Source: Spirochaetales bacterium (GTDB taxonomy: Bacteria; Spirochaetota; Spirochaetia; ARS1246). From it: 5,247 nucleotides of DNA. The notes beneath the pieces are model-generated. The model saw nothing but the letters and a program-made list of their open reading frames with translations, had not been told where the DNA came from and searched no databases. The translations under genes and the position numbers were made by a program. Within the stretch, counting starts at the first letter, position 1. Each line of letters begins with the position of its first letter. The stretch is from positions 1 through 5,247 of the forward strand of contig JAFGHN010000170.1 of the NCBI GenBank assembly GCA_016930115.1, in the 5' to 3' direction. This document shows positions 1 through 4,957 of the stretch, in pieces.

Positions 1-1
1 A

Positions 2-649
2 GACTCCGGCGCGGTGACGAAAGAGATCAAGACCGTCAAGGACGAGTGGCTTGCGGAGTGGATGCCCAGGCTCACTTCGGACGAAGTACCCATAAACCCG
101 TACCGTCTCATCTGGGACATGAACAACACTTTTGACAAGAAGAAGACGATTGTGACCCATGACGCGGGCAATACCAGAGACGAGATCACGCCGTTTTACG
201 AAACGACACAACCGTACACCTACATCGGATGGGGCAAATCGACGACCTTGGGTTCGTCGCTGGGATTCTCAATGGGTGCAAAGCTCGCGCGGCCGGATAT
301 GCTCTGCGTCGGCCTTACCGGCGACGTCGGGTTTGGTATGGTAGGTATGGATTTTGAGGCCGCGGTCAGGGAGAACATACCGGTACTCATGATTATGGCA
401 AACAATTCCGTCATGGGGACCTATAGCAAACATCATCCGGTAGCTTCCGAAAAATACGGCCTCAACAAAAACAGCGGGGAATACGCAAAGGTGGTCGAAG
501 GCCTGGGCGGCTACGCTGAAAAAGTGACTCAGCCGGGAGAAATTATTCCCGCCATCAAGCGGGCAATGAAGTCAGTCGAGTCGGGAAAGGCGGCCTTCCT
601 CGAGGTAATCACAAAAGAGGAACCGAATTTTTCGGTATACGGCAGTTAG
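2..649 (+). CDS. Thiamine-diphosphate-dependent enzyme, C-terminal part (acetolactate synthase-like superfamily), 5' truncated by window
   Basis: The frame is open to the left edge (D-S-G-A before the GTG at 14), so this is the last ~215 codons of a longer gene; family members usually have about 550-600 residues. The fragment is the C-terminal ThDP-binding domain. GDVGFGM begins at 320 and is followed about 25 residues later by the NNS motif (Asn codons 401-406), the spacing of the Mg/ThDP-binding GDG-X25-30-NN signature. WGKSTTLGSSLGFSMGAK (from about 227) matches the glycine-rich segment before it. In this superfamily the enzyme decarboxylates 2-oxoacids or acyl-CoA substrates, or forms C-C bonds, in the cytoplasm. 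The third signature residue is Val instead of Gly. The substrate cannot be read from this part: acetolactate synthase, oxalyl-CoA decarboxylase-like and unassigned relatives all remain possible. The tail ends NFSVYGS, and a strong hairpin follows the TAG stop. The superfamily is certain; the function is not. Confidence 0.9.
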   Translation, partial: DSGAVTKEIKTVKDEWLAEWMPRLTSDEVPINPYRLIWDMNNTFDKKKTIVTHDAGNTRDEITPFYETTQPYTYIGWGKSTTLGSSLGFSMGAKLARPDMLCVGLTGDVGFGMVGMDFEAAVRENIPVLMIMANNSVMGTYSKHHPVASEKYGLNKNSGEYAKVVEGLGGYAEKVTQPGEIIPAIKRAMKSVESGKAAFLEVITKEEPNFSVYGS

Positions 650-659
650 TATACATTGT

Positions 660-683
660 CCGGCCCGCCGCCCGGCGGGCCGG
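660..683 (+). terminator. GC-rich perfect hairpin just after the ThDP enzyme gene
   Basis: CCGGCCCGCCG (660-670) is the exact reverse complement of CGGCGGGCCGG (673-683), leaving two bases between the arms; with realistic loop geometry this is a 10-bp stem and a 4-nt loop. It starts 11 nt after the TAG stop. No T-run follows on either strand, so it is not a textbook intrinsic terminator. It may end transcription together with the T-tracts further on, or protect the 3' end of the mRNA. The hairpin is seen directly; its role is inferred. Confidence 0.55.
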
Positions 684-704
684 ATTCTCATCTGTGGGCA
701 TCTC

Positions 705-724
705 GAAAAACCGTCATTTTGACA
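705..724 (-). terminator. Possible intrinsic terminator of the FlgO-PPC gene (minus strand)
   Basis: Read on the minus strand, GTCA-AAA-TGAC (723-713) forms a short 4-bp stem and is followed by GGTTTTTCG, giving a T5 tract (+ strand A-run 706-710). It lies about 80 nt past the stop of the minus-strand gene. The stem is weak, but the layout is the same as the better terminator at 4933-4954. A similar minus-strand unit (CCAT/ATGG stem at 757-745 followed by TGGTTTTT) precedes it. Confidence 0.4.
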
Positions 725-775
725 TCGCCAGATGCGAAAAACCACCATTGTGTATGGGCTTACATTCGGCTGCCT

Positions 776-795
776 GCATCAAAAGGTGGGTTTTT
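776..795 (+). terminator. Possible terminator module downstream of the ThDP gene (plus strand)
   Basis: On the plus strand, CATC-AAAA-GGTG (777-788) can form a short stem containing one G-T wobble pair, followed by GGTTTTTCG (T5 at 791-795). It is the same module as the one behind the ferredoxin-type gene, but its stem has decayed. It would stop transcripts from the ThDP gene before they run antisense into the FlgO-PPC gene. Confidence 0.35.
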
Positions 796-805
796 CGATC
801 TGCCC

Positions 806-2425
806 TTATCTTTTTTCTATTTCCAGCCGGTATTCAGCGCCAAAGAACGAGTCGATTTCCACCTGGTTGACCCGGACGTAATACTTCCCGCGTTGAAGCA
901 TTCTCTCTATCGATGCGTTGTAGTCATTACCCGAGTCGTCATCCTCGGCGATCATATTCCCAACCCTGTCGAACAGCTTCAGAAAAGTATCGACGTCACC
1001 GTATGTGGCAATCGTCACTGTGCTTGTCTCCGCCAGCTCAAAGGTGACCCAATCCTGATCATCTGAGGGAGTGAAGTTTCTTTCCTGGGGCATCCCAAAA
1101 TCGATCGACCTCGCCCCGGTCCGGCTGTCATCCGGCTCATACTGGTCGGGAGTCGCGCTCGTGAAATCGGCGAGGATTTGATACTCGCCCTGCTCAGTTC
1201 CGTCGTAGTGAATGACCCTGGCGTAGAAGCGGCCCGGCTTTTCAAGGAACATATCGATACGTGCGTTTTCTCCGTCGCCGCCGTCATCGTTACTGAAAAG
1301 CTCTATTCCATCTCCGTCATAGAGATCAAGATATGTATCGAGATCACCCGCCGTTTGGACGCTCAAAATGACATTTTCGCCGGGTATTTCGGCAATATCG
1401 ATGTAATACCAGTCTTCGTCCGTGGAGGGCAGGATGTAGCTGCTCACGGGTTCGGCACCCAGGACCAGCCGGGTTGCCTCTTCCATCGAACCGTCCGGTT
1501 CGTTCGGATCGCCGTCGAAGGACGCGCTTTCGGTGTGCAAGCTGTAGTAGCCGCCGGTGGTATCATCATAACCGCGGACGGATACCCATACTGTCTGCCC
1601 TTGCCCCATAAGTAAGCGCACGCGAGCATTGGCGTCAATGCCGTCATCGTTTTCTTCGATAAGGACCGTTGGGTCATCGGGGCCGTACACTTCGATATAG
1701 GTATCGGTCTCACCGGTGGTGTACACGTCGATAATCATCTTCTCACCGGCGCCATCGGAACGAAGGACATACCAATCCGTATCGCCGGGGGGCCCTATTG
1801 TTCGATCTGTAATTGTCTCGTCGATGGAAATCTCGAGCGGGGAATCGACGGAATCGGGCTCAAACCGGTCCGATTCTACGTATACGTCATCCTCTGAGTA
1901 GTCATCGGCTCCGAGAAGATCGAAAAGCCACTGATCGACCAGGAGAGAGTGTTCCAGTCCGCTGATGATCGTTTCTTTCTTCACATCGATGATCTGGAAG
2001 AGCAGATGGAGCATCCCCGTCGTTTCGAATGATTCGCCGATAAGGACGTAATCCGCTTGTGCGCTAAAATCCCCTTCGGATACGTTGCGGGAATCCATCT
2101 GCGTGGACCCGTAGAGATAGGAATACGCCGGCAGGTGCGCTCGCACTTCCAGACCAGGCTCCGCCGCCGTTGTAATCCGCGTCGAAACCGTGAAGGAGAA
2201 GAGCTCGCCGAAGGGAGGCACCCCGTCCTCGAGCTCGATACTCCGGACCGCCACAAGCGCCGGTTCGCTTGCGCTATGGGGAACCGTATCGATCACCAAT
2301 TTCACAACTTTATCAATGGCGAGCGACACGTCTTCGGGAATCGTGACACCGTAATCGTCGGCGTAGAGCCCCGGCCCGAACGTGAGAACCGCGAAAATCG
2401 CAAAGCAACCGATTCTGCTCTTCAT
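806..2425 (-). CDS. Exported FlgO-like protein with three PPC-type C-terminal repeats
   Basis: 539 residues. Residues 1-22 form a Sec signal peptide (MKSR, a hydrophobic core, then GLYA before DDYG) with no lipobox, so the protein is periplasmic, surface-exposed or secreted. Residues about 33-165 resemble the FlgO/CsgG-like fold: VAVRSIELEDG, PPFGELFSF, then ADYVLIGESFETTG and QIIDVKKETIISG, which match in order the strand-helix pattern of FlgO proteins. Three repeats follow at about 187-298, 307-421 and 429-537. Each has an acidic lead, a DxDW motif (DTDW 215, DEDW 336, DQDW 456), DTYxxxY or DTFxKLF, an Asp-rich loop ending NA, and a YYVRV/GxYxL strand. This is the pattern of the pre-peptidase C-terminal (PPC, PF04151-like) beta-sandwich. 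No catalytic domain is visible. The start at 2425 is chosen because the signal peptide begins there and AGGTG lies just upstream; an in-frame ATG 36 nt earlier has no ribosome site. The gene lies 79 nt behind the MFS gene on the same strand. Domains are clear; the function is unknown. Confidence 0.88.
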   Translation of the reverse strand: MKSRIGCFAIFAVLTFGPGLYADDYGVTIPEDVSLAIDKVVKLVIDTVPHSASEPALVAVRSIELEDGVPPFGELFSFTVSTRITTAAEPGLEVRAHLPAYSYLYGSTQMDSRNVSEGDFSAQADYVLIGESFETTGMLHLLFQIIDVKKETIISGLEHSLLVDQWLFDLLGADDYSEDDVYVESDRFEPDSVDSPLEISIDETITDRTIGPPGDTDWYVLRSDGAGEKMIIDVYTTGETDTYIEVYGPDDPTVLIEENDDGIDANARVRLLMGQGQTVWVSVRGYDDTTGGYYSLHTESASFDGDPNEPDGSMEEATRLVLGAEPVSSYILPSTDEDWYYIDIAEIPGENVILSVQTAGDLDTYLDLYDGDGIELFSNDDGGDGENARIDMFLEKPGRFYARVIHYDGTEQGEYQILADFTSATPDQYEPDDSRTGARSIDFGMPQERNFTPSDDQDWVTFELAETSTVTIATYGDVDTFLKLFDRVGNMIAEDDDSGNDYNASIERMLQRGKYYVRVNQVEIDSFFGAEYRLEIEKR

Positions 2426-2473
2426 CTTGCACCTACCTTCATAAAGCAGAGGATAACACATCTTGCACGCGGT

Positions 2474-2518
2474 GTCCCGCAAGGCGGAAACGCGTATCGT
2501 CACGCTAGGCGGAACGCG
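2474..2518. repeat. Imperfect ~21-bp tandem repeat spanning the MFS stop codon
   Basis: GTCCCGCAAGGCGGAAACGCG (2474-2494, shown here in two parts: GTCCCGCAAG then GCGGAAACGCG) and GTCACGCTAGGCGGAACGCG (2499-2518) match at 18 of 21 aligned positions with one gap, at a 25-bp period. The second copy contains the TAG stop of the MFS gene. It looks like an old local duplication at the gene end. No function is evident. Confidence 0.5.
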
Positions 2519-3779
2519 ACTCGCTCCGTTTTTCTTTTTGAAAACGCGTTCCACCGACAAGCAGGAAACGGACCACCAACGTCCCGAACACCAGCCAAAA
2601 CGGATACCTTGGTGAGACCGCCGTGAGCACGCCGCCGAGATAACCGAAAGGAGAGCTGATTGCATTGGTAATCGTGGCAAACAGCGAGACGGTTTTCGCC
2701 CGGTATTCGTCCACCATCGCGTTCGCCAGCATGGACTCTGCAAAGGGTGTAATGATGGCATAGCCCGTCGCTTCCAGGATGACTCCCAGAAGAGCGATAA
2801 GTATTCCACCCTCGGGCGATGCGGCGACGATCGCCACCCCGGCCGCGGAAATGGCAAAGCCGTACATGATCGCCTTTGACGGCTTCAGCCTGCTCAGCGT
2901 GGGCATAACGAAGATGAAGACGATCATCTTTGCCACCGACGCGAGGGCCGGCGTCAGCGATACAAGCCCGAGCGGGAACTTGAGCCCTTCCTTGAGAAGG
3001 ATCGATAAAAAATACCTGTTGTAATAAAGCTGAATCTGCCCCAGCATCACCACCACGAACGCGCTGACAACCGACGGACCGCGCTTGAGCAAACCGAAGA
3101 GCGCTCTATATTCGGCAACCACCTCACGGAGCCGCGCGGCCTTCGCCTGGCTCATTTTTTGACGGCCGATATCCGTTTCGCGGACAAGCTGGTTTCTCAG
3201 GATGAACATACCCGTCATCGCAACAAAGGCGAACAGGTAGAGCCCTCTCACAGCGGGAACCAGTCCGGCGCGTTCGACGAGAAGGCCCGCCAGGGGGGCA
3301 AAAAAACCGGCAAGCGTGCTCGCCACGAACACCCACGAATAAGCATGGATCCTTCTCCGCGGGAGCGTATCTTCGACGAGAAGACAGGTCCAGGAAATAC
3401 TGACGATCCGGAAGATGGAGTTGACTACTGCGGCTATGAGGAAATATTCATAGCCGCCGGCGAAAGCCCATATCAATGTCGGGATCGACCACCCGATGAG
3501 GTCGAAAATGAGAGCAGTGCGTTTCCGCCCCAATCTGTCGGTGATCACGCCACCGGTCAGGGCAAAAATCATTTCGCAGGCAAGTCCTACCGCCGCAACG
3601 GTGCCGATCTGCCGGGCGCTCAACCCGAGAGCCCTCATGTACAGCGAGGCGTAAGCTATGTAGAGATTATACGGGATACCCCATATCGGCTCGGTCATGA
3701 TGCACGCCCGGGCGTTTCCCCTGAAACTACCGAGGATGAGCAGTGTGTGGTTAAGGCGGGATTTAATGAACTTGATCAT
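2505..3779 (-). CDS. Major facilitator superfamily (MFS) transporter
   Basis: 424 residues, the usual MFS length, with about twelve hydrophobic segments (roughly 33-50, 58-78, 90-108, 112-134, 146-168, 177-195, 236-256, 268-290, 303-320, 325-345, 365-387 and 393-410). The signature motif A, GGVITDRLGRKR (76-87), sits in the loop between helices 2 and 3. A basic, charged linker (about 196-235) separates the two six-helix halves, as expected for a 6+6 transporter. It should sit in the inner membrane and move a small solute by secondary transport; the substrate cannot be told. The N-terminal stretch GNARACIMTEPIWGIPYNLYIAYASLYM suggests a specific subfamily, but I cannot name one with a known substrate. 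The ATG at 3779 keeps the residues before GNARA; no good ribosome site precedes it (AGGAA is about 18 nt away). It is divergent from hypA and may be co-transcribed with the FlgO-PPC gene 79 nt downstream. Confidence 0.9.
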   Translation of the reverse strand: MIKFIKSRLNHTLLILGSFRGNARACIMTEPIWGIPYNLYIAYASLYMRALGLSARQIGTVAAVGLACEMIFALTGGVITDRLGRKRTALIFDLIGWSIPTLIWAFAGGYEYFLIAAVVNSIFRIVSISWTCLLVEDTLPRRRIHAYSWVFVASTLAGFFAPLAGLLVERAGLVPAVRGLYLFAFVAMTGMFILRNQLVRETDIGRQKMSQAKAARLREVVAEYRALFGLLKRGPSVVSAFVVVMLGQIQLYYNRYFLSILLKEGLKFPLGLVSLTPALASVAKMIVFIFVMPTLSRLKPSKAIMYGFAISAAGVAIVAASPEGGILIALLGVILEATGYAIITPFAESMLANAMVDEYRAKTVSLFATITNAISSPFGYLGGVLTAVSPRYPFWLVFGTLVVRFLLVGGTRFQKEKRSESRSA

Positions 3780-3834
3780 GGGGCGGTTTCGTATTGTTCC
3801 TGCATCGGCTGCCTTAATGTGAGCGCATCAGCAG

Positions 3835-3863
3835 ATTGTGATCAAGCGGCCTACCCTTGTCAA
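3835..3863 (-). promoter_or_regulatory. Predicted sigma70-type promoter for the MFS gene
   Basis: On the minus strand, a perfect -35 hexamer TTGACA (3863-3858) is followed after 17 bp by CACAAT (3840-3835), which matches 4 of 6 bases of the -10 consensus. Transcription would start near 3828, giving a leader of about 50 nt. Its -35 overlaps the candidate -35 of the divergent hypA promoter. The prediction comes from sequence only. Confidence 0.45.
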
Positions 3864-3886
3864 CGAGAAACAATCGAGACTACTAT
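3857..3886 (+). promoter_or_regulatory. Predicted sigma70-type promoter for hypA-hypB
   Basis: TTGTCA (3857-3862, 5 of 6 to consensus) and TACTAT (3881-3886, 4 of 6) are separated by 18 bp. Transcription would then begin at about 3892-3894, on the hypA start codon, implying a leaderless or nearly leaderless transcript; hypA indeed has no clear Shine-Dalgarno sequence. No convincing sigma54 or FNR site was seen in the 112-bp gap. Confidence 0.35.
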
Positions 3887-3891
3887 GCCGT

Positions 3892-4242
3892 ATGCACGAG
3901 CTTTCCGTAACCGAGAGTATCCTCAACACGGTTTTGGAAAGCGCCGCGACTCACAGTGTTTCAAGAATCCTGAAAATACATCTTGAAGTAGGAGAGCTCA
4001 ACGGTCTGGAAGCCGAATGGATACAGTACTATTTCGACGTATTGAGCAAAGACACCATGGCCGCCGGCGCACAGATCGAAGTGCACAGGAAACCCTCGGA
4101 GTTCACCTGCCATGACTGCGGAGAGGTATTTCCACTCGATCTGAAGTCGGTTTCAAAGGTCACCTGTCCCACATGTGACGGCAAGAACTGCTCGCTCACG
4201 GGAGGGTCGGAATTTTACATACGTGACATGGAGGCGGTTTGA
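3892..4242 (+). CDS. hypA: Hydrogenase nickel-insertion accessory protein HypA
   Basis: 116 residues, the standard HypA length. It starts MHELSVTESIL, with Met1-His2-Glu3 forming the nickel site known for this family, which is why the start is set at 3892 and not at the in-frame GTG at 3838 that would add 18 residues and bury His2. The zinc site is CHDC (Cys73, Cys76) and CPTC (Cys92, Cys95), the paired CxxC knuckles of HypA. The motifs LEVGELNGLE and the CxxC-rich C-terminal half are also typical. HypA passes nickel, together with HypB, to the precursor of the [NiFe]-hydrogenase large subunit in the cytoplasm. It has no evident ribosome site, and an out-of-frame ATG lies 7 nt upstream at 3885. 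Its TGA overlaps the ATG of hypB. Confidence 0.96.
   Translation: MHELSVTESILNTVLESAATHSVSRILKIHLEVGELNGLEAEWIQYYFDVLSKDTMAAGAQIEVHRKPSEFTCHDCGEVFPLDLKSVSKVTCPTCDGKNCSLTGGSEFYIRDMEAV
4230..4234 (+). promoter_or_regulatory. Shine-Dalgarno that fixes the hypB start
   Basis: GGAGG ends 7 nt before the ATG at 4242, inside the last codons of hypA. It supports the ATG at 4242 over the TTG at 4239, and shows that hypB is translated by coupling or re-initiation at the TGATG overlap. Confidence 0.8.
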
Positions 4243-4898
4243 TGCCAAAAGTCAAGCTTATAAGGATACGCGAAGAGATACTCTCCGAAAATAAAAACCT
4301 GGCTGACAGCATTCGTGCCGATCTCAGCCGCCGGCGTACAACGCTCCTGAACATCATGTCTTCACCCGGCAGCGGAAAAACATCACTCATCCTCAGGACC
4401 ATCGACCTGCTTTCCAATTCGGTATCGATGGCCGTCATAGAGGCCGATCTTGACTCCACGGTGGACGCAGACAAGATAGCCGAAACGGGGACGGAGGCGA
4501 TTCAGATAGAAACCGGCGGCTTCTGCCATGTGAACGCCGCGATGCTCGAGAAAGCGGCAGCCAAGCTCGACCTTGACGCCCTTGACCTGGTGATACTCGA
4601 GAACGTGGGCAATCTGGTATGCCCCGCGCAGGCTGATACCGGCGCCCACCTGAATGTGGTCATCCTGAGTGTCCCCGAGGGCGACGACAAACCGCTGAAA
4701 TACCCGGTCATTTTCAAGGGAGTCGATGCCGTAGTCTTGAACAAAATCGACTACCTGCAAATCGCTCCGTTCGACCGCGAAAGCTTCTGGGAACATGTCA
4801 GGGCCCTCAATCCCAAAGCGGCGCACTTTGAAGTTTCGTGCACGAAAGGGACCGGGCTCGAATCCTGGGTCCAGTGGCTGAAAGGCCGGCTACAATAG
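4242..4898 (+). CDS. hypB: Hydrogenase nickel-incorporation GTPase HypB
   Basis: 218 residues from the ATG that overlaps the hypA stop (TGATG). It is a SIMIBI-class GTPase. The P-loop is SSPGSGKTSL (40-49). IEADLDSTVDADKI (67-79) covers the switch region. The metal-site cysteine and histidine lie in GGFCHVNA (Cys95, His96) and ENVGNLVCPA (Cys127), the G-domain nickel/zinc site used at the dimer interface. NKID (167-170) is the guanine-specificity motif and SCTKGTGL (199-206) the last G-motif. HypB uses GTP hydrolysis to drive nickel transfer with HypA into [NiFe]-hydrogenase. The N-terminus (MPKVKLIRIREEIL) lacks both the CxxCGC high-affinity nickel motif of the E. coli protein and the His-rich storage stretch of others, so this is the minimal form. 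No hypC, hypD, hypE or hypF follows; the next gene is on the other strand. Confidence 0.97.
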   Translation: MPKVKLIRIREEILSENKNLADSIRADLSRRRTTLLNIMSSPGSGKTSLILRTIDLLSNSVSMAVIEADLDSTVDADKIAETGTEAIQIETGGFCHVNAAMLEKAAAKLDLDALDLVILENVGNLVCPAQADTGAHLNVVILSVPEGDDKPLKYPVIFKGVDAVVLNKIDYLQIAPFDRESFWEHVRALNPKAAHFEVSCTKGTGLESWVQWLKGRLQ

Positions 4899-4922
4899 GC
4901 CGCCCGCGGAATAGAGACTTAT

Positions 4923-4949
4923 GGGCAGATCGAAAAACCCGCCTTTTGG
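4923..4949 (+). repeat. Second copy of the 27-bp repeat module found at 779-805 (inverted)
   Basis: Starting GGGCAGATCGAAAAACCC, this 27-bp stretch matches the reverse complement of 779-805 at 25 of 27 positions; the only differences are two G/A changes at 4941 and 4949. It lies 24 nt after the hypB stop. Unlike the first copy, no matching opposite end is visible nearby, so this is a single module, not a full inverted-repeat element. Confidence 0.75.
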
Positions 4950-4954
4950 AGGCG
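4933..4954 (-). terminator. Intrinsic terminator of the [4Fe-4S] protein gene
   Basis: On the minus strand, CGCCT-CCAAA-AGGCG (4954-4940) forms a 5-bp GC-rich stem with a 5-nt loop, followed by GGTTTTTCG (T5, + strand A-run 4933-4937). It begins 3 nt after the TGA stop (4960-4958). Read on the plus strand the same stem is followed only by a weak CTTTCTT tract, so termination of hypB by it is less sure. Confidence 0.6.
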
Positions 4955-4957
4955 CCC

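Larger units (their letters stand above)
696..805. repeat. ~110-bp inverted-repeat element with terminator-like modules between convergent genes
   Basis: The ends are near-perfect inverted repeats: GGGCATCTCGAAAAACC on the left (696-712) against GGGCAGATCGAAAAACC read inward from the right end (805-789), 15 of 17 matching. A third related block, AGATGCGAAAAACCACC, lies inside at 730-746. The right end abuts the TAA stop of the minus-strand FlgO-PPC gene (806-808) with no gap. The right-end 27 bp (779-805) recurs in inverse orientation at 4923-4949 with 25 of 27 bases identical. Each block reads, on one strand, as a small hairpin followed by GG(G)TTTTTCG. It could be a MITE-like or REP-like mobile repeat that doubles as a bidirectional terminator. 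No open reading frame within it is credible. Confidence 0.7.

Noticed and set aside
656..1066. Plus-strand 136-codon reading frame
   Set aside because: It runs through the inverted-repeat element and then antisense to the PPC coding region; its KGGFFDLP stretch is just the repeat translated. No ribosome site or domain.
2057..2626. Plus-strand 189-codon frame
   Set aside because: Antisense to the FlgO-PPC gene and the MFS end; Arg-rich with no recognisable domain.
2426..2857. N-terminal extension of the FlgO-PPC frame up to 2857
   Set aside because: It overlaps the MFS gene in another frame, is Arg/Ser-rich without a domain, and would place the clear signal peptide in the middle of the protein.
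3834..3847. FNR or CRP-like site around TTGTGATCAAG
   Set aside because: Only a half-site match; the second half does not fit TTGAT-N4-ATCAA or TGTGA-N6-TCACA.
3838..3891. GTG start adding 18 residues to HypA
   Set aside because: HypA needs Met1-His2 free at the N-terminus for nickel binding; the extension has no ribosome site and would contain the predicted promoter.
3159..3986. Plus-strand 275-codon frame antisense to the MFS gene
   Set aside because: Charged, low-complexity shadow of a real membrane protein gene; it also overlaps hypA in a wrong frame.
4383..4826. Minus-strand 147-codon frame
   Set aside because: Lies fully inside hypB on the opposite strand; hypB motifs show that the plus frame is the real one.
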